From the NCBI GenBank assembly GCA_041744735.1, contig JBGTKH010000043.1:1-6107 (forward strand): a DNA stretch of 6,107 nucleotides. Direction: 5' to 3'. The position numbers and the translations under genes were made by a program. Under the pieces are notes generated by a model, which saw only the letters and a program-made list of their open reading frames with translations, searched no databases and was not told the DNA's origin. Positions 1-6,107 of the stretch are shown one piece after another (position 1 is the stretch's first letter; every line of letters begins with the position of its first letter). Source of the DNA: JBGTKH01 sp041744735 (lineage in GTDB: Bacteria; Planctomycetota; Planctomycetia; Pirellulales; Pirellulaceae).

Positions 1-412
1 GGCGATCTGGCAATTGCAAAATCTGGGCTTGGGCAATGCGGCCCGCCAGCGCCGCCAGGGGAGTTTACATCGGCAAGCACACTTGGCGGCCGATCAAATC
101 CGCGACATAATTGCGGCCGACGTTGCTCGTGCGTACTATCGCGTGCAGGCTCGCCGCCAACAGATCGAGGCCGCGGGCCCGCAAGTGACGGCCGCGGCCG
201 AAGCGCTGAAGTTAAACTTCGACGGCATCCGCGGCGCCGAACTGCGGCCGATCGAAGCTCAACAAGCGATCGGTGCACTGGCCACCGCGCGCGGGCAGTA
301 CGTCGATGCCGTGCTCGACTACAACCGCGCCCAATTCGAGTTGCTGCGAGCCATCGGCCAACCGCCGGTGGAGCCGAATCACTTCGGGGCAATGCCAGAG
401 GAAATCCGATGA
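1..412 (+). CDS. TolC-family outer-membrane efflux protein, C-terminal part (5' end outside window)
   Basis: This reading frame is already open at base 2 and ends with TGA at 410-412, so only about the last 136 residues are present. TTG at 14 lies inside the open frame and need not be the real start. What is seen is a long, Ala/Gln/Arg-rich, helix-forming segment with the TolC-repeat look: a helix with AADVARAYYRVQARRQQIEAA, then LKLNFDGIRGAELRPIEAQQAIGAL, then a final helix ending YNRAQFELLRAIGQPP. A closing YNRAQFELLRAIG-type helix is characteristic of TolC/OEP (outer membrane efflux) proteins, which form trimeric channels spanning the outer membrane and periplasm and work with an inner-membrane pump and an adaptor. 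The adaptor, if present, would be upstream. The gene overlaps the MFS permease by ATGA, so the two are likely co-translated. The family call is good; the substrate is unknown. Confidence 0.8.
   Translation, partial: AIWQLQNLGLGNAARQRRQGSLHRQAHLAADQIRDIIAADVARAYYRVQARRQQIEAAGPQVTAAAEALKLNFDGIRGAELRPIEAQQAIGALATARGQYVDAVLDYNRAQFELLRAIGQPPVEPNHFGAMPEEIR
397..402 (+). promoter_or_regulatory. Ribosome binding site of the MFS gene
   Basis: AGAGGA lies six bases before the ATG at 409, inside the last codons of the TolC-like gene. Good spacing and purine match support ATG 409 as the start of the permease and coupling to the upstream gene. Confidence 0.55.
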
Positions 413-2040
413 CCCAACGCCCCGACTCCGGCCCACCGTCCAATCCATACACGCCGCCCACGGGCAAAGACACACAGGGTCTCGCTGGCGAGGAACCAGG
501 CGCTCGCATCGGCCGGGCCGCGTGGTTAGCGCTGATCGCCGCGCTGTTGGGCTGGATGTTCGACGGTCTGGAAATGGGTTTGTTCCCGTTGATCGCGCGG
601 CCCGCCATGTCGGACCTGCTGGGTCCCTCGGGCAAAGAAGACGTGGGCCTGTGGATTGGAATCATGTATGCCGTGTTTCTGGTCGGAGCCGCCACGGGAG
701 GCGTCGTCTTCGGCTGGCTGGGCGACCGCGTCGGGCGCGTGCGAGCGATGACGTTGAGCGTGTTGACGTATGCCATTTTCATGGCTCTCTGCGGCATGTC
801 GGGGTCGGTCTACCAGATGTTCGCGTTCCGCTTCATGTCGTCGTTGGGGATGGGGGGCGAGTGGTCGCTGGGTGTAGCGCTGGTGATGGAGATTTGGCCG
901 AACAAGTCGCGTGGCTTGATGGCGGGATTGATCGGCGCCGCCGCCAACGTGGGCTTTCTGTCGATTGGGATCGTTGGTCTGGGTCTGGGACAGATCATCG
1001 GATCGATGGAAGGCTGGCTGTCGTCGGTTGGGCTGCCCGACTCGTGGGTGACCTATTTGGTCATCGACACGTCAGGCAAGCCGACCGGCTGGCGGCTGCT
1101 GATGATCTTCGGCGGAGCGCCGGCGCTGTTAACGTTTTTCATTCGCATGCTCGTGCCGGAGTCCGAACGGTGGCTGCATGCGAAAGAGGCCGGGGCAACA
1201 TCGCACTGGGCGACGCGCGACATGCTGGCCGTGCTGATCGGAGCTTGCGGGCCGTTGCTAATCATCTACCTATGGGCGTTTGACCATTCGCTGCTGCTTC
1301 GACTGGCTGGTACCGCCGCCGGATTGACCGTGGCGCTGGTCGGCTATACGTATCCCGTCATGCGATTTTTGCAACGTTCGCAGGTCGCGGGAACGGATCC
1401 GCTGCACTCTTGGGTCCCTACGATCGGACGCATGCTGCTGGGCGCGTGCCTGAGCGGTGTGGCTTTGATCGGCACGTGGGCATCGTTGCAAAACGCGCCT
1501 TCCTGGGCCGACAAATTGGTCGAGCATTCAATGCCGGACGCACCGAACGATATTCTCGCGGCCGCGCGTTCAACGGCACGGTCGTACACACAGATCGCGT
1601 CGGCCTTTGGCGCAATTCTGGGTACAATCGCCGGAGCGATGATTGGCAACTGGATCAGCCGGCGGATGACGTACACGCTGTTGTGCATCGGTTCGTTGGT
1701 CTCGTCACTGGTCTTCTTTCAATTGAACACAACCTACGGACCGCATTTTCTAGTGGCGGTGTTCTTTGCCGGCGGCATAACGGCATCGTTCTACGGTTGG
1801 CTGCCGCTATACCTGCCCGAGTTGTTCCGTACGACGGTGCGTGCCACGGGGCAAGGCTTCAGCTTCAACTTCGGCCGCATCCTGGCCGCCGTCGCCGCAT
1901 TGCAAACCGGCTACCTGATGAAAGACGTATTCCACGAAGACTACGCCACCGCCTGCTCAATCATGAGCCTGGTCTACTTGGTCGGCGTAGCCATCATCTG
2001 GCTCGCCCCCGAAACCCGCGGCAAGCCGTTGCCGGAATAG
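409..2040 (+). CDS. MFS permease of the sugar/organic-acid porter type
   Basis: A 543-residue inner-membrane secondary transporter of the Major Facilitator Superfamily. After a hydrophilic, Pro-rich N-terminus (about 1-35), TM1 carries Asp52 in a GWMFDGLEMG context. The loop after TM2 holds MFS motif A, GWLGDRVGR (102-110). TM4 starts with Arg141 and the run GMGGEW (147-152). PESERWL (250-256) and the terminal PETRGKPLPE (534-543), with LPELFRTTVRATGQG (469-483), are signatures shared with sugar porters and aromatic-acid/H+ symporters. It is longer than the usual 400-460 residues: hydrophobic segments near 271-290 and 296-315 appear to add two membrane spans between the two six-helix halves, and a soluble loop follows near 360-392. 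The start at 409 has a good ribosome binding site and overlaps the TolC-like gene by ATGA. The substrate cannot be told from sequence; pairing with a TolC-like channel suggests export, but that is inference. Confidence 0.9.
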   Translation: MTQRPDSGPPSNPYTPPTGKDTQGLAGEEPGARIGRAAWLALIAALLGWMFDGLEMGLFPLIARPAMSDLLGPSGKEDVGLWIGIMYAVFLVGAATGGVVFGWLGDRVGRVRAMTLSVLTYAIFMALCGMSGSVYQMFAFRFMSSLGMGGEWSLGVALVMEIWPNKSRGLMAGLIGAAANVGFLSIGIVGLGLGQIIGSMEGWLSSVGLPDSWVTYLVIDTSGKPTGWRLLMIFGGAPALLTFFIRMLVPESERWLHAKEAGATSHWATRDMLAVLIGACGPLLIIYLWAFDHSLLLRLAGTAAGLTVALVGYTYPVMRFLQRSQVAGTDPLHSWVPTIGRMLLGACLSGVALIGTWASLQNAPSWADKLVEHSMPDAPNDILAAARSTARSYTQIASAFGAILGTIAGAMIGNWISRRMTYTLLCIGSLVSSLVFFQLNTTYGPHFLVAVFFAGGITASFYGWLPLYLPELFRTTVRATGQGFSFNFGRILAAVAALQTGYLMKDVFHEDYATACSIMSLVYLVGVAIIWLAPETRGKPLPE

Positions 2041-2171
2041 ATTGACGGCGGTACTGCGGCTACGTCGGACACCTTGATTTGGCGGGTAACGTCCTGGTAA
2101 AGTTGGAGTTTTATCTTTGCGTCCAAAATCTTTAGTGGAAGACACTTGCAAGACAAATCCGGCGGGACAGA
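2041..2171. other. Intergenic junction between host-like block and accessory module
   Basis: This 131-base stretch is the only gap in the window and is AT-richer in its second half. It is the only place in the window for a promoter of the downstream operon. It holds a weak sigma70-like candidate (TTGATT 2074-2079, TAAAGT 2098-2103) and an 8-base perfect palindrome, CTTGCAAG, at 2145-2152. I see no convincing terminator with a T-run, no tRNA and no attachment-site repeat. The minus strand is open here without an obvious gene. Confidence 0.6.
2074..2103 (+). promoter_or_regulatory. Weak candidate promoter for the methyltransferase operon
   Basis: TTGATT (2074-2079) matches the sigma70 -35 consensus at four of six positions and TAAAGT (2098-2103) matches the -10 at four of six, with an 18-base spacer. 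A start near 2110 would leave about a 60-base leader. Matches this weak occur by chance, and promoter consensus in the presumed host is poorly defined; it is listed only because a promoter is expected in this gap. Confidence 0.2.
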
Positions 2172-3263
2172 GTGATGTTGTCACGACAAGCAACTAGAAC
2201 ATCGCGGTTGAACTGCGCGGATCGCGGAGATGGCAAGTGCGTTACTGCGAGCGTCGTTGACGTGCGACCGGCTGTCGCCGATTTGTGTTGCGGTATGGGC
2301 GGGCTTTCACTTGCGGCGACTCAGCTTGGGATGCGAGTTTTGGTTGGGGTCGATGTCAACGCAACCGTCGTTCGGACTTTCGTGAACAACTTCCCGGAAG
2401 CCAAGGTGCTAGAGGGGAGTATTACATCCCGAAAAGTTATCGAGCGATGCTCGCTAGAGCTCACGCCGTTGAACGGCAAGTCCTCTCCGTTCGTCATTCT
2501 TTCGGGTCCACCCTGTCAGGGCTTTTCGGCGGCTGGTCCACGAAACGCGGCAGATCCTCGCAATCAAGTCTTCGTTGCTGTGGCGCGTGCGGTCGTCCAA
2601 CTAAAGCCGCATTGTGCGCTTCTTGAGAATGTGTCAATGCTACTCGCCGACAAGCACAGCGGTCGGCGCAAAAAATTTGAGAAGACGCTCCACGCGGGAG
2701 GCTACTATGTACGTCATGTGCTGCTCGACGCTGCCGATTTCGGTGTGCCTCAAAGGCGCAAACGCGCGTTTTTCCTGATCTCACGAATCAAACTCGACGA
2801 GCAAGAGATACGCGAGAAACTCGATCAACTTAAGCAGCCAGTGCTAAACGTCGCTGCTTCGTTGCGGGGCCTACCCGTGCCAGCCGTCCGTCCCGATGAC
2901 TACGATGACGAGAAAGACTACGACTGCATCCCCAACCATTTTGCAATGTGCCATTCGAAGCGGGTCATGAACAAGATTGCCGCGATTGAACCGGGAACTG
3001 GGCCCATGTCTTACCGGCGACTGCATCCATCACGGCCGTCCAACACGCTGTTTTCAGGGCACCGCGCGCCACCAGCGCACTTCTCAGAACCGCGCAGCAT
3101 TACGGTGCGCGAAGCAGCGCGGCTGCAAGGCTTCCCCGACAGTTTCAGAGTGTACGGCTCGTTTGCAAACCAAATGGAGCAAGTCACCAACGCTGTTCCT
3201 CCACCACTTGCGCGAGCCGTACTGCGGGTGCTTGCCGATCTTTCAGGAGTCGCTGTTCAATGA
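2172..3263 (+). CDS. DNA (cytosine-5) methyltransferase
   Basis: This protein (363 residues from GTG 2172) transfers a methyl group from S-adenosylmethionine to C5 of cytosine in a specific DNA sequence. All core motifs are visible: motif I DLCCGMGG (37-44, SAM binding; Cys39 where Phe is usual), motif II GVDVN (59-63, Asp61 for the ribose), motif IV GPPCQGFS (112-119) with catalytic Cys115, motif VI ENV (152-154), motif VIII QRRKR (194-198), motif IX around RPSNT (288-292) and motif X near QVTNAVPPPLARAV (337-350). The target-recognition region (about 206-285) is short and contains an acidic run, DDYDDEKDYD (242-251). The enzyme looks intact. The start is uncertain: ATG 2175 has GGGA seven bases upstream and may be preferred to GTG 2172; GTG 2262 also stays ahead of motif I. 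It overlaps the ATPase gene by ATGA. It could be a modification enzyme of a restriction-like system or an orphan; the target site is not predictable here. Confidence 0.95.
   Translation: MMLSRQATRTSRLNCADRGDGKCVTASVVDVRPAVADLCCGMGGLSLAATQLGMRVLVGVDVNATVVRTFVNNFPEAKVLEGSITSRKVIERCSLELTPLNGKSSPFVILSGPPCQGFSAAGPRNAADPRNQVFVAVARAVVQLKPHCALLENVSMLLADKHSGRRKKFEKTLHAGGYYVRHVLLDAADFGVPQRRKRAFFLISRIKLDEQEIREKLDQLKQPVLNVAASLRGLPVPAVRPDDYDDEKDYDCIPNHFAMCHSKRVMNKIAAIEPGTGPMSYRRLHPSRPSNTLFSGHRAPPAHFSEPRSITVREAARLQGFPDSFRVYGSFANQMEQVTNAVPPPLARAVLRVLADLSGVAVQ
3245..3249 (+). promoter_or_regulatory. Ribosome binding site of the GHKL ATPase gene
   Basis: AGGAG lies ten bases before ATG 3260, inside the 3' end of the methyltransferase gene. 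It supports this start and means the ATPase can be initiated independently as well as by coupling across the ATGA overlap. Confidence 0.6.
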
Positions 3264-5221
3264 CCAAATCGACGAAAGCGGCATCGCTTGCGGAGAAGAT
3301 CCGCGCGACGGTCAGAACGAAGACTCCCGTCGAGACCGATCTAAAGACTGACCAGCGGGTACTCGCACGAATCACCGACGGTATTTATCGTCAGCCTGCC
3401 TCTGCACTCCGTGAACTGATTTCAAACGCATACGACGCGGACGCAACTGAGGTGATCATCCTGACGGATGCTCCACGGTTCTCGCTGATCAGCGTCCGCG
3501 ACGATGGCATTGGGCTCTCGCCGGAATCGTTGCAGCACTTGGTCCAACACATCGGCGGCAGTGCAAAGCGAACGAGAGAGGGTGCGGACCTTGATGTCAC
3601 TGCGGCGGATGATCCTATGCGGAGCCCGGGCGGAAGGCAGCTCATAGGCAAGCTGGGTATTGGCTTATTTGCCGTCGCTCAGTTCACGCGACACTTCTTG
3701 ATCATTACGAAGACTCGTGGTGAAAAGTTTCGAACTGTGGCCGATATAACGCTCGGCCCGATTGACGAAGAACAAAAGTTGGCGGAAGCGGAACACGCCG
3801 GGCAACACGAAATCACTACGGGTCATGCACGAATCTGGACCGAACGCGCCGGAGACGCCGATTCGCATGGGACTGAGGTAAAACTTTTGGACTTGTTGCC
3901 AAGAACGCGTGCCGAGCTGGCGAGCTTTGACTTGTGGGCGAAGATTGACTTCGAAAAAGAGACCGAAGGCAAAGCCCTCTCGCGCGAGCCGATCCTTCAC
4001 ATTGGGCGCATGAATCGCGAACGTCCCGAAGAACTTCTCGTCGAGCCGAAAATCCCTTGGTCTGAAAAGGACAAGCCACGGGCGAGGTTCGAGAAACTCG
4101 TTTCTGCTGTCCGCGGGCTGGCTAAGACCGACAAGGAACTCGTGGACCTCGAATCTGTTTGCGATCGGTACTTGCAAACAATTTGGACCCTGTCTCTGGC
4201 GGCGCCCTTGGATTACTTGCAGGGTCATCCGTTCGATCTAGCCCCAAATGGCGAGCGGATACTCTTCTACGAGCTGGAAAACCAGACTCGCGGGCAGGCA
4301 AAGCCGCTGCAACTCAAACGGGGTGAATCGCCGCGGAAGTCGCTCGGTCTGACAACACCGTGTCTGGCGACGGGAGATCGATTTGAGGTTTTCGTCGATG
4401 GCGTGCAACTGTTTCGCCCCATCCTTTTTCGAAATCAGCCAAAGACTCAAAACGCGGTAAAAACTCCAATCCTCTGTATCGGACACTGTCGTGAAGAGTT
4501 CGCCGACAAGCCTCTGTCGCTCAGCGGTGGGCCGCTTGAATTCGAGGCGTATCTGTTTTGGACACCGAAAGTCTTGCCGACACAGCACCAGGGTGTGCTC
4601 GTTCGCGTTGGCAATGCTTCGGGCGCTCCGTTTGATCGGACGTTCATGGGATATCAGGTTTCGGAGCAAACGCGCCTGAGGCAGATCACGACCGAAGTCT
4701 TTGTCCGAGAGGGATTGGATGGGGCGATTAACCTAGACCGCGAATCCTTCAACTACGCGCACCCGCACTATCAGTTTCTCGTCAAGTGGCTGCACTCGGC
4801 GATTCGCCAGTTGACGAACCGTCACAAAGAGGTCGGCAGCAATATTCGCAGTGAACGTTTGGTTCAACAAGGAGCCAAAGCGATCAAGAAATTGGAGAAA
4901 CTCGTTGAACAGCGGGCCAAAGCTCTCGGCGTAGAGGACGTGGCTGAGGTCGTCCTGCTAGAGCCCGGAAGTGAATCGGACGCGCCGGACTTGAGGGATC
5001 AGGGAGTCGTGGCACTGCGCAAACAGTTTGTGTTGCCCGAGTCGAAATCGCTGCGCCAAACGAGCGCGGAACAACAACGATCCGTCTTCCTGGCAGGAAA
5101 GGCTGTTGCGATCGCGCAGGTCCTGCACGCATGGGGCCTGATGGACGAACTCTCATTTGAGGATCAGGAAAGGCTCGTGCGTGACATCCTAGAGGTTGCA
5201 ACGGCAGAGAGTGAGCAATGA
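3260..5221 (+). CDS. GHKL (Hsp90/MutL/MORC-like) ATPase of the defence-associated type
   Basis: A 653-residue, soluble, predicted ATP-binding protein. The Bergerat fold fills roughly residues 30-215: N-box ALRELISNAYDADA (49-62; Glu52 as catalytic base, Asn56 for Mg), G1 box DDGIGL (81-86), G2 box GKLGIGLFA (130-138) and a closing GTEVKL (204-209). All nucleotide-site residues are intact, so ATPase activity is expected. The middle and C-terminal part resembles the Hsp90/MutL transducer: GVLVRVGNASGAPFD (445-459) and EGLDGAINLDRESFN (484-498), the pattern that places an 'inside' loop over bound ATP. A charged helix that could be a coiled coil follows (about 525-556), then a C-terminal region (about 575-650) with no recognised domain. 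No nuclease or helicase motif is seen. Such proteins usually dimerise on ATP binding and act as clamps or switches; they occur beside cytosine methylases in predicted restriction-like operons. Overlaps by ATGA on both sides tie it to its neighbours. Fold confident, role inferred. Confidence 0.88.
   Translation: MTKSTKAASLAEKIRATVRTKTPVETDLKTDQRVLARITDGIYRQPASALRELISNAYDADATEVIILTDAPRFSLISVRDDGIGLSPESLQHLVQHIGGSAKRTREGADLDVTAADDPMRSPGGRQLIGKLGIGLFAVAQFTRHFLIITKTRGEKFRTVADITLGPIDEEQKLAEAEHAGQHEITTGHARIWTERAGDADSHGTEVKLLDLLPRTRAELASFDLWAKIDFEKETEGKALSREPILHIGRMNRERPEELLVEPKIPWSEKDKPRARFEKLVSAVRGLAKTDKELVDLESVCDRYLQTIWTLSLAAPLDYLQGHPFDLAPNGERILFYELENQTRGQAKPLQLKRGESPRKSLGLTTPCLATGDRFEVFVDGVQLFRPILFRNQPKTQNAVKTPILCIGHCREEFADKPLSLSGGPLEFEAYLFWTPKVLPTQHQGVLVRVGNASGAPFDRTFMGYQVSEQTRLRQITTEVFVREGLDGAINLDRESFNYAHPHYQFLVKWLHSAIRQLTNRHKEVGSNIRSERLVQQGAKAIKKLEKLVEQRAKALGVEDVAEVVLLEPGSESDAPDLRDQGVVALRKQFVLPESKSLRQTSAEQQRSVFLAGKAVAIAQVLHAWGLMDELSFEDQERLVRDILEVATAESEQ
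5206..5211 (+). promoter_or_regulatory. Probable ribosome binding site of the third module gene
   Basis: AGAGAG lies six bases before ATG 5218. The match to AGGAGG is only moderate, so the ATGA overlap with the ATPase gene (translational coupling) probably contributes. Confidence 0.35.
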
Positions 5222-6107
5222 GCAACCAGAGTTCTGACCTCGCGGACGACATCGTCCAGAGCGCCGTCCCTCAACATACAACGCCACCGAGAGACGAGTT
5301 CATGCCCTGGCACAGGGTCCGCAAGCAGTTAATCCGTGAACGGCAGTGGAACGAGTTGACTGGCCGTATGGTCAACCGTTATCTGAAATCCCAGTTGCAA
5401 AATGAGAGTACGGACTGGTCGCTTGAAGAACACGAGGCCGAGGCACCGGTCGCACCTGCCCAAATTCCTCATGCGATTCGTGTCGAACGGCCTTTGCGGT
5501 GCTTGGTGATCCCTGGCGACGATCTCCTAGATTTGCGCTCTTTATGGAAAGACCTTCGTCCGCATAAATGCTGGATCCGCTATCTCGGATTTAACGAGGT
5601 GCAAGGATCAGAGCAGAGTGGCACACGAGTCCATGTAGCAAACAACGAAGTTACGTCGTTGGACAGGGTCGCGCATGATTCGCTCGTGCTAGCTGATCGC
5701 TTTCAGTCAATCGCGAGCCAGAATTCGAAGGCGTATCAATATCTCAAAGAGTATGGGCCGTTTCACGTCGTAAATCTGGACTTGTGCGATTCGCTCTTTC
5801 CCACAATAGCGCGCGACTCGACCGACTACTTTAATGCCCTCCACCGCCTGGCGGAGTACCAGATGAAAAATCAAACTACTCCGTGGTTGCTGTTCGTTAC
5901 CACGCAAGTCGAGCCGGGCGCAGTAAGTGTCCCCGCGTTTCAGCGACTTTGTCAGCCAACTCGAACAAACTGCGACGCGCATCCAGATTTCGCCGCGCAT
6001 CTGAGAACGCTCGTGCCGACGGATGCATTTCAATTTCAAACTGCCGCCATCGACATCTCACTTCTTGCCGAAGATGACATGGTCCGCGTCTTCGGCGTGG
6101 CCTTGGG
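5218..6107 (+). CDS. Unassigned module protein, possibly Rossmann/SAM-methyltransferase-like (3' end outside window)
   Basis: The frame from ATG 5218 stays open to the last base, giving at least 296 residues; the stop is beyond the window. I do not assign it to a characterised family; from memory, unverified, it resembles proteins NCBI names 'PP_RS20740 family', of unknown function. The N-terminal 27 residues look disordered. A basic block FMPWHRVRKQLIRERQW (28-44) follows. Then come alternating strands and helices: LRCLVIPGDDLLDL (93-106), IRYLGFNE (120-127), PFHVVNLDLCDSLF (181-194) and TPWLLFVTTQVEP (221-233). A glycine-turn first strand, a second strand ending in an acidic residue (Glu127) and a fourth-strand-like NLDL (186-189) recall SAM-methyltransferase motifs I, II and IV. 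But the motif I loop is PGDD, not GxGxG, so activity is doubtful. No membrane segment or signal peptide is seen. ATGA overlap with the ATPase gene makes it part of the same operon. Being a gene is near certain; the fold is a tentative inference. Confidence 0.85.
   Translation, partial: MSNQSSDLADDIVQSAVPQHTTPPRDEFMPWHRVRKQLIRERQWNELTGRMVNRYLKSQLQNESTDWSLEEHEAEAPVAPAQIPHAIRVERPLRCLVIPGDDLLDLRSLWKDLRPHKCWIRYLGFNEVQGSEQSGTRVHVANNEVTSLDRVAHDSLVLADRFQSIASQNSKAYQYLKEYGPFHVVNLDLCDSLFPTIARDSTDYFNALHRLAEYQMKNQTTPWLLFVTTQVEPGAVSVPAFQRLCQPTRTNCDAHPDFAAHLRTLVPTDAFQFQTAAIDISLLAEDDMVRVFGVAL

Noticed and set aside
273..1283. 336-codon + strand frame overlapping the TolC and MFS genes
   Set aside because: Arg/Gly-rich, low-complexity translation in an alternative frame of a GC-rich gene; the MFS frame has clear motifs across the same bases.
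2019..2034. Perfect hairpin CGGCAA-GCCG-TTGCCG at the end of the permease gene, as a terminator
   Set aside because: It lies within the last codons and is followed by GAATAGATTGACGG, with no T-run; a six-base stem alone is not enough to call an intrinsic terminator.
1974..2156. Minus-strand 60-codon frame across the intergenic gap (TTG start, contains KLQLYQDVTRQIKVSDVAA)
   Set aside because: It looks somewhat protein-like in the gap but runs on into the antisense of the permease, starts with TTG, and matches no family I know. A decayed gene remnant is possible but not supported.
3665..4228. 187-codon minus-strand frame inside the ATPase gene
   Set aside because: Antisense shadow of a strongly supported GHKL coding frame; no recognisable domain or credible start context.
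5707..6039. 110-codon minus-strand frame near the right edge
   Set aside because: It is antisense to the third module gene, whose frame is open for 890 bases, overlaps its upstream gene by ATGA and shows an ordered strand/helix pattern.
2172..6107. DISARM system
   Set aside because: DISARM class 2 includes a 5mC methylase, but its other genes are a helicase, a DUF1998 protein and a PLD protein; none of these is seen, and an Hsp90-like ATPase is not a DISARM core gene.
1..6107. CRISPR array, tRNA or rRNA gene, insertion sequence
   Set aside because: No regularly spaced repeats, no tRNA-like cloverleaf in the only gap, no rRNA-like sequence and no transposase frame or terminal inverted repeats were found by eye.

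Overview
The window reads as bacterial chromosome, all genes on the + strand, in two blocks separated by one 131-base gap. Block 1 (1-2040) is GC-rich: the C-terminal part of a TolC-like outer-membrane efflux protein, overlapping by ATGA a 543-residue MFS permease. A planctomycete (Pirellulales-like) host is my best guess from the style of the TolC and MFS proteins. It is an impression, not a demonstration; no rRNA or other taxonomic marker is present.

Block 2 (2172 to the window end) looks like an acquired accessory module. It encodes a DNA cytosine-5 methyltransferase with all its key motifs, a 653-residue GHKL/Hsp90-like ATPase with an intact Bergerat nucleotide-binding site, and a third protein, cut by the window edge, that I cannot assign to a characterised family. 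The three genes are joined by 4-base ATGA overlaps, so they are almost certainly one translationally coupled operon. Hand-counted 60-base samples fall from 36/60 G+C in the MFS gene to 26/60 in the ATPase gene and 30/60 in the third gene, consistent with a different origin.

Functionally, the methyltransferase would mark cytosines in a specific sequence, and the GHKL ATPase would act as an ATP-driven clamp or switch. The third protein has a strand pattern resembling a Rossmann/SAM-methyltransferase fold, though its activity is unknown. Operons pairing cytosine methylases with MutL/Hsp90/MORC-like GHKL ATPases have been predicted as restriction-modification-like defence systems (comparative genomics by Iyer, Abhiman and Aravind). 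No nuclease or helicase is visible here; if the system is complete, they should lie beyond the right edge. The module is the candidate 'undescribed system' of this window, but its defence role is inference.
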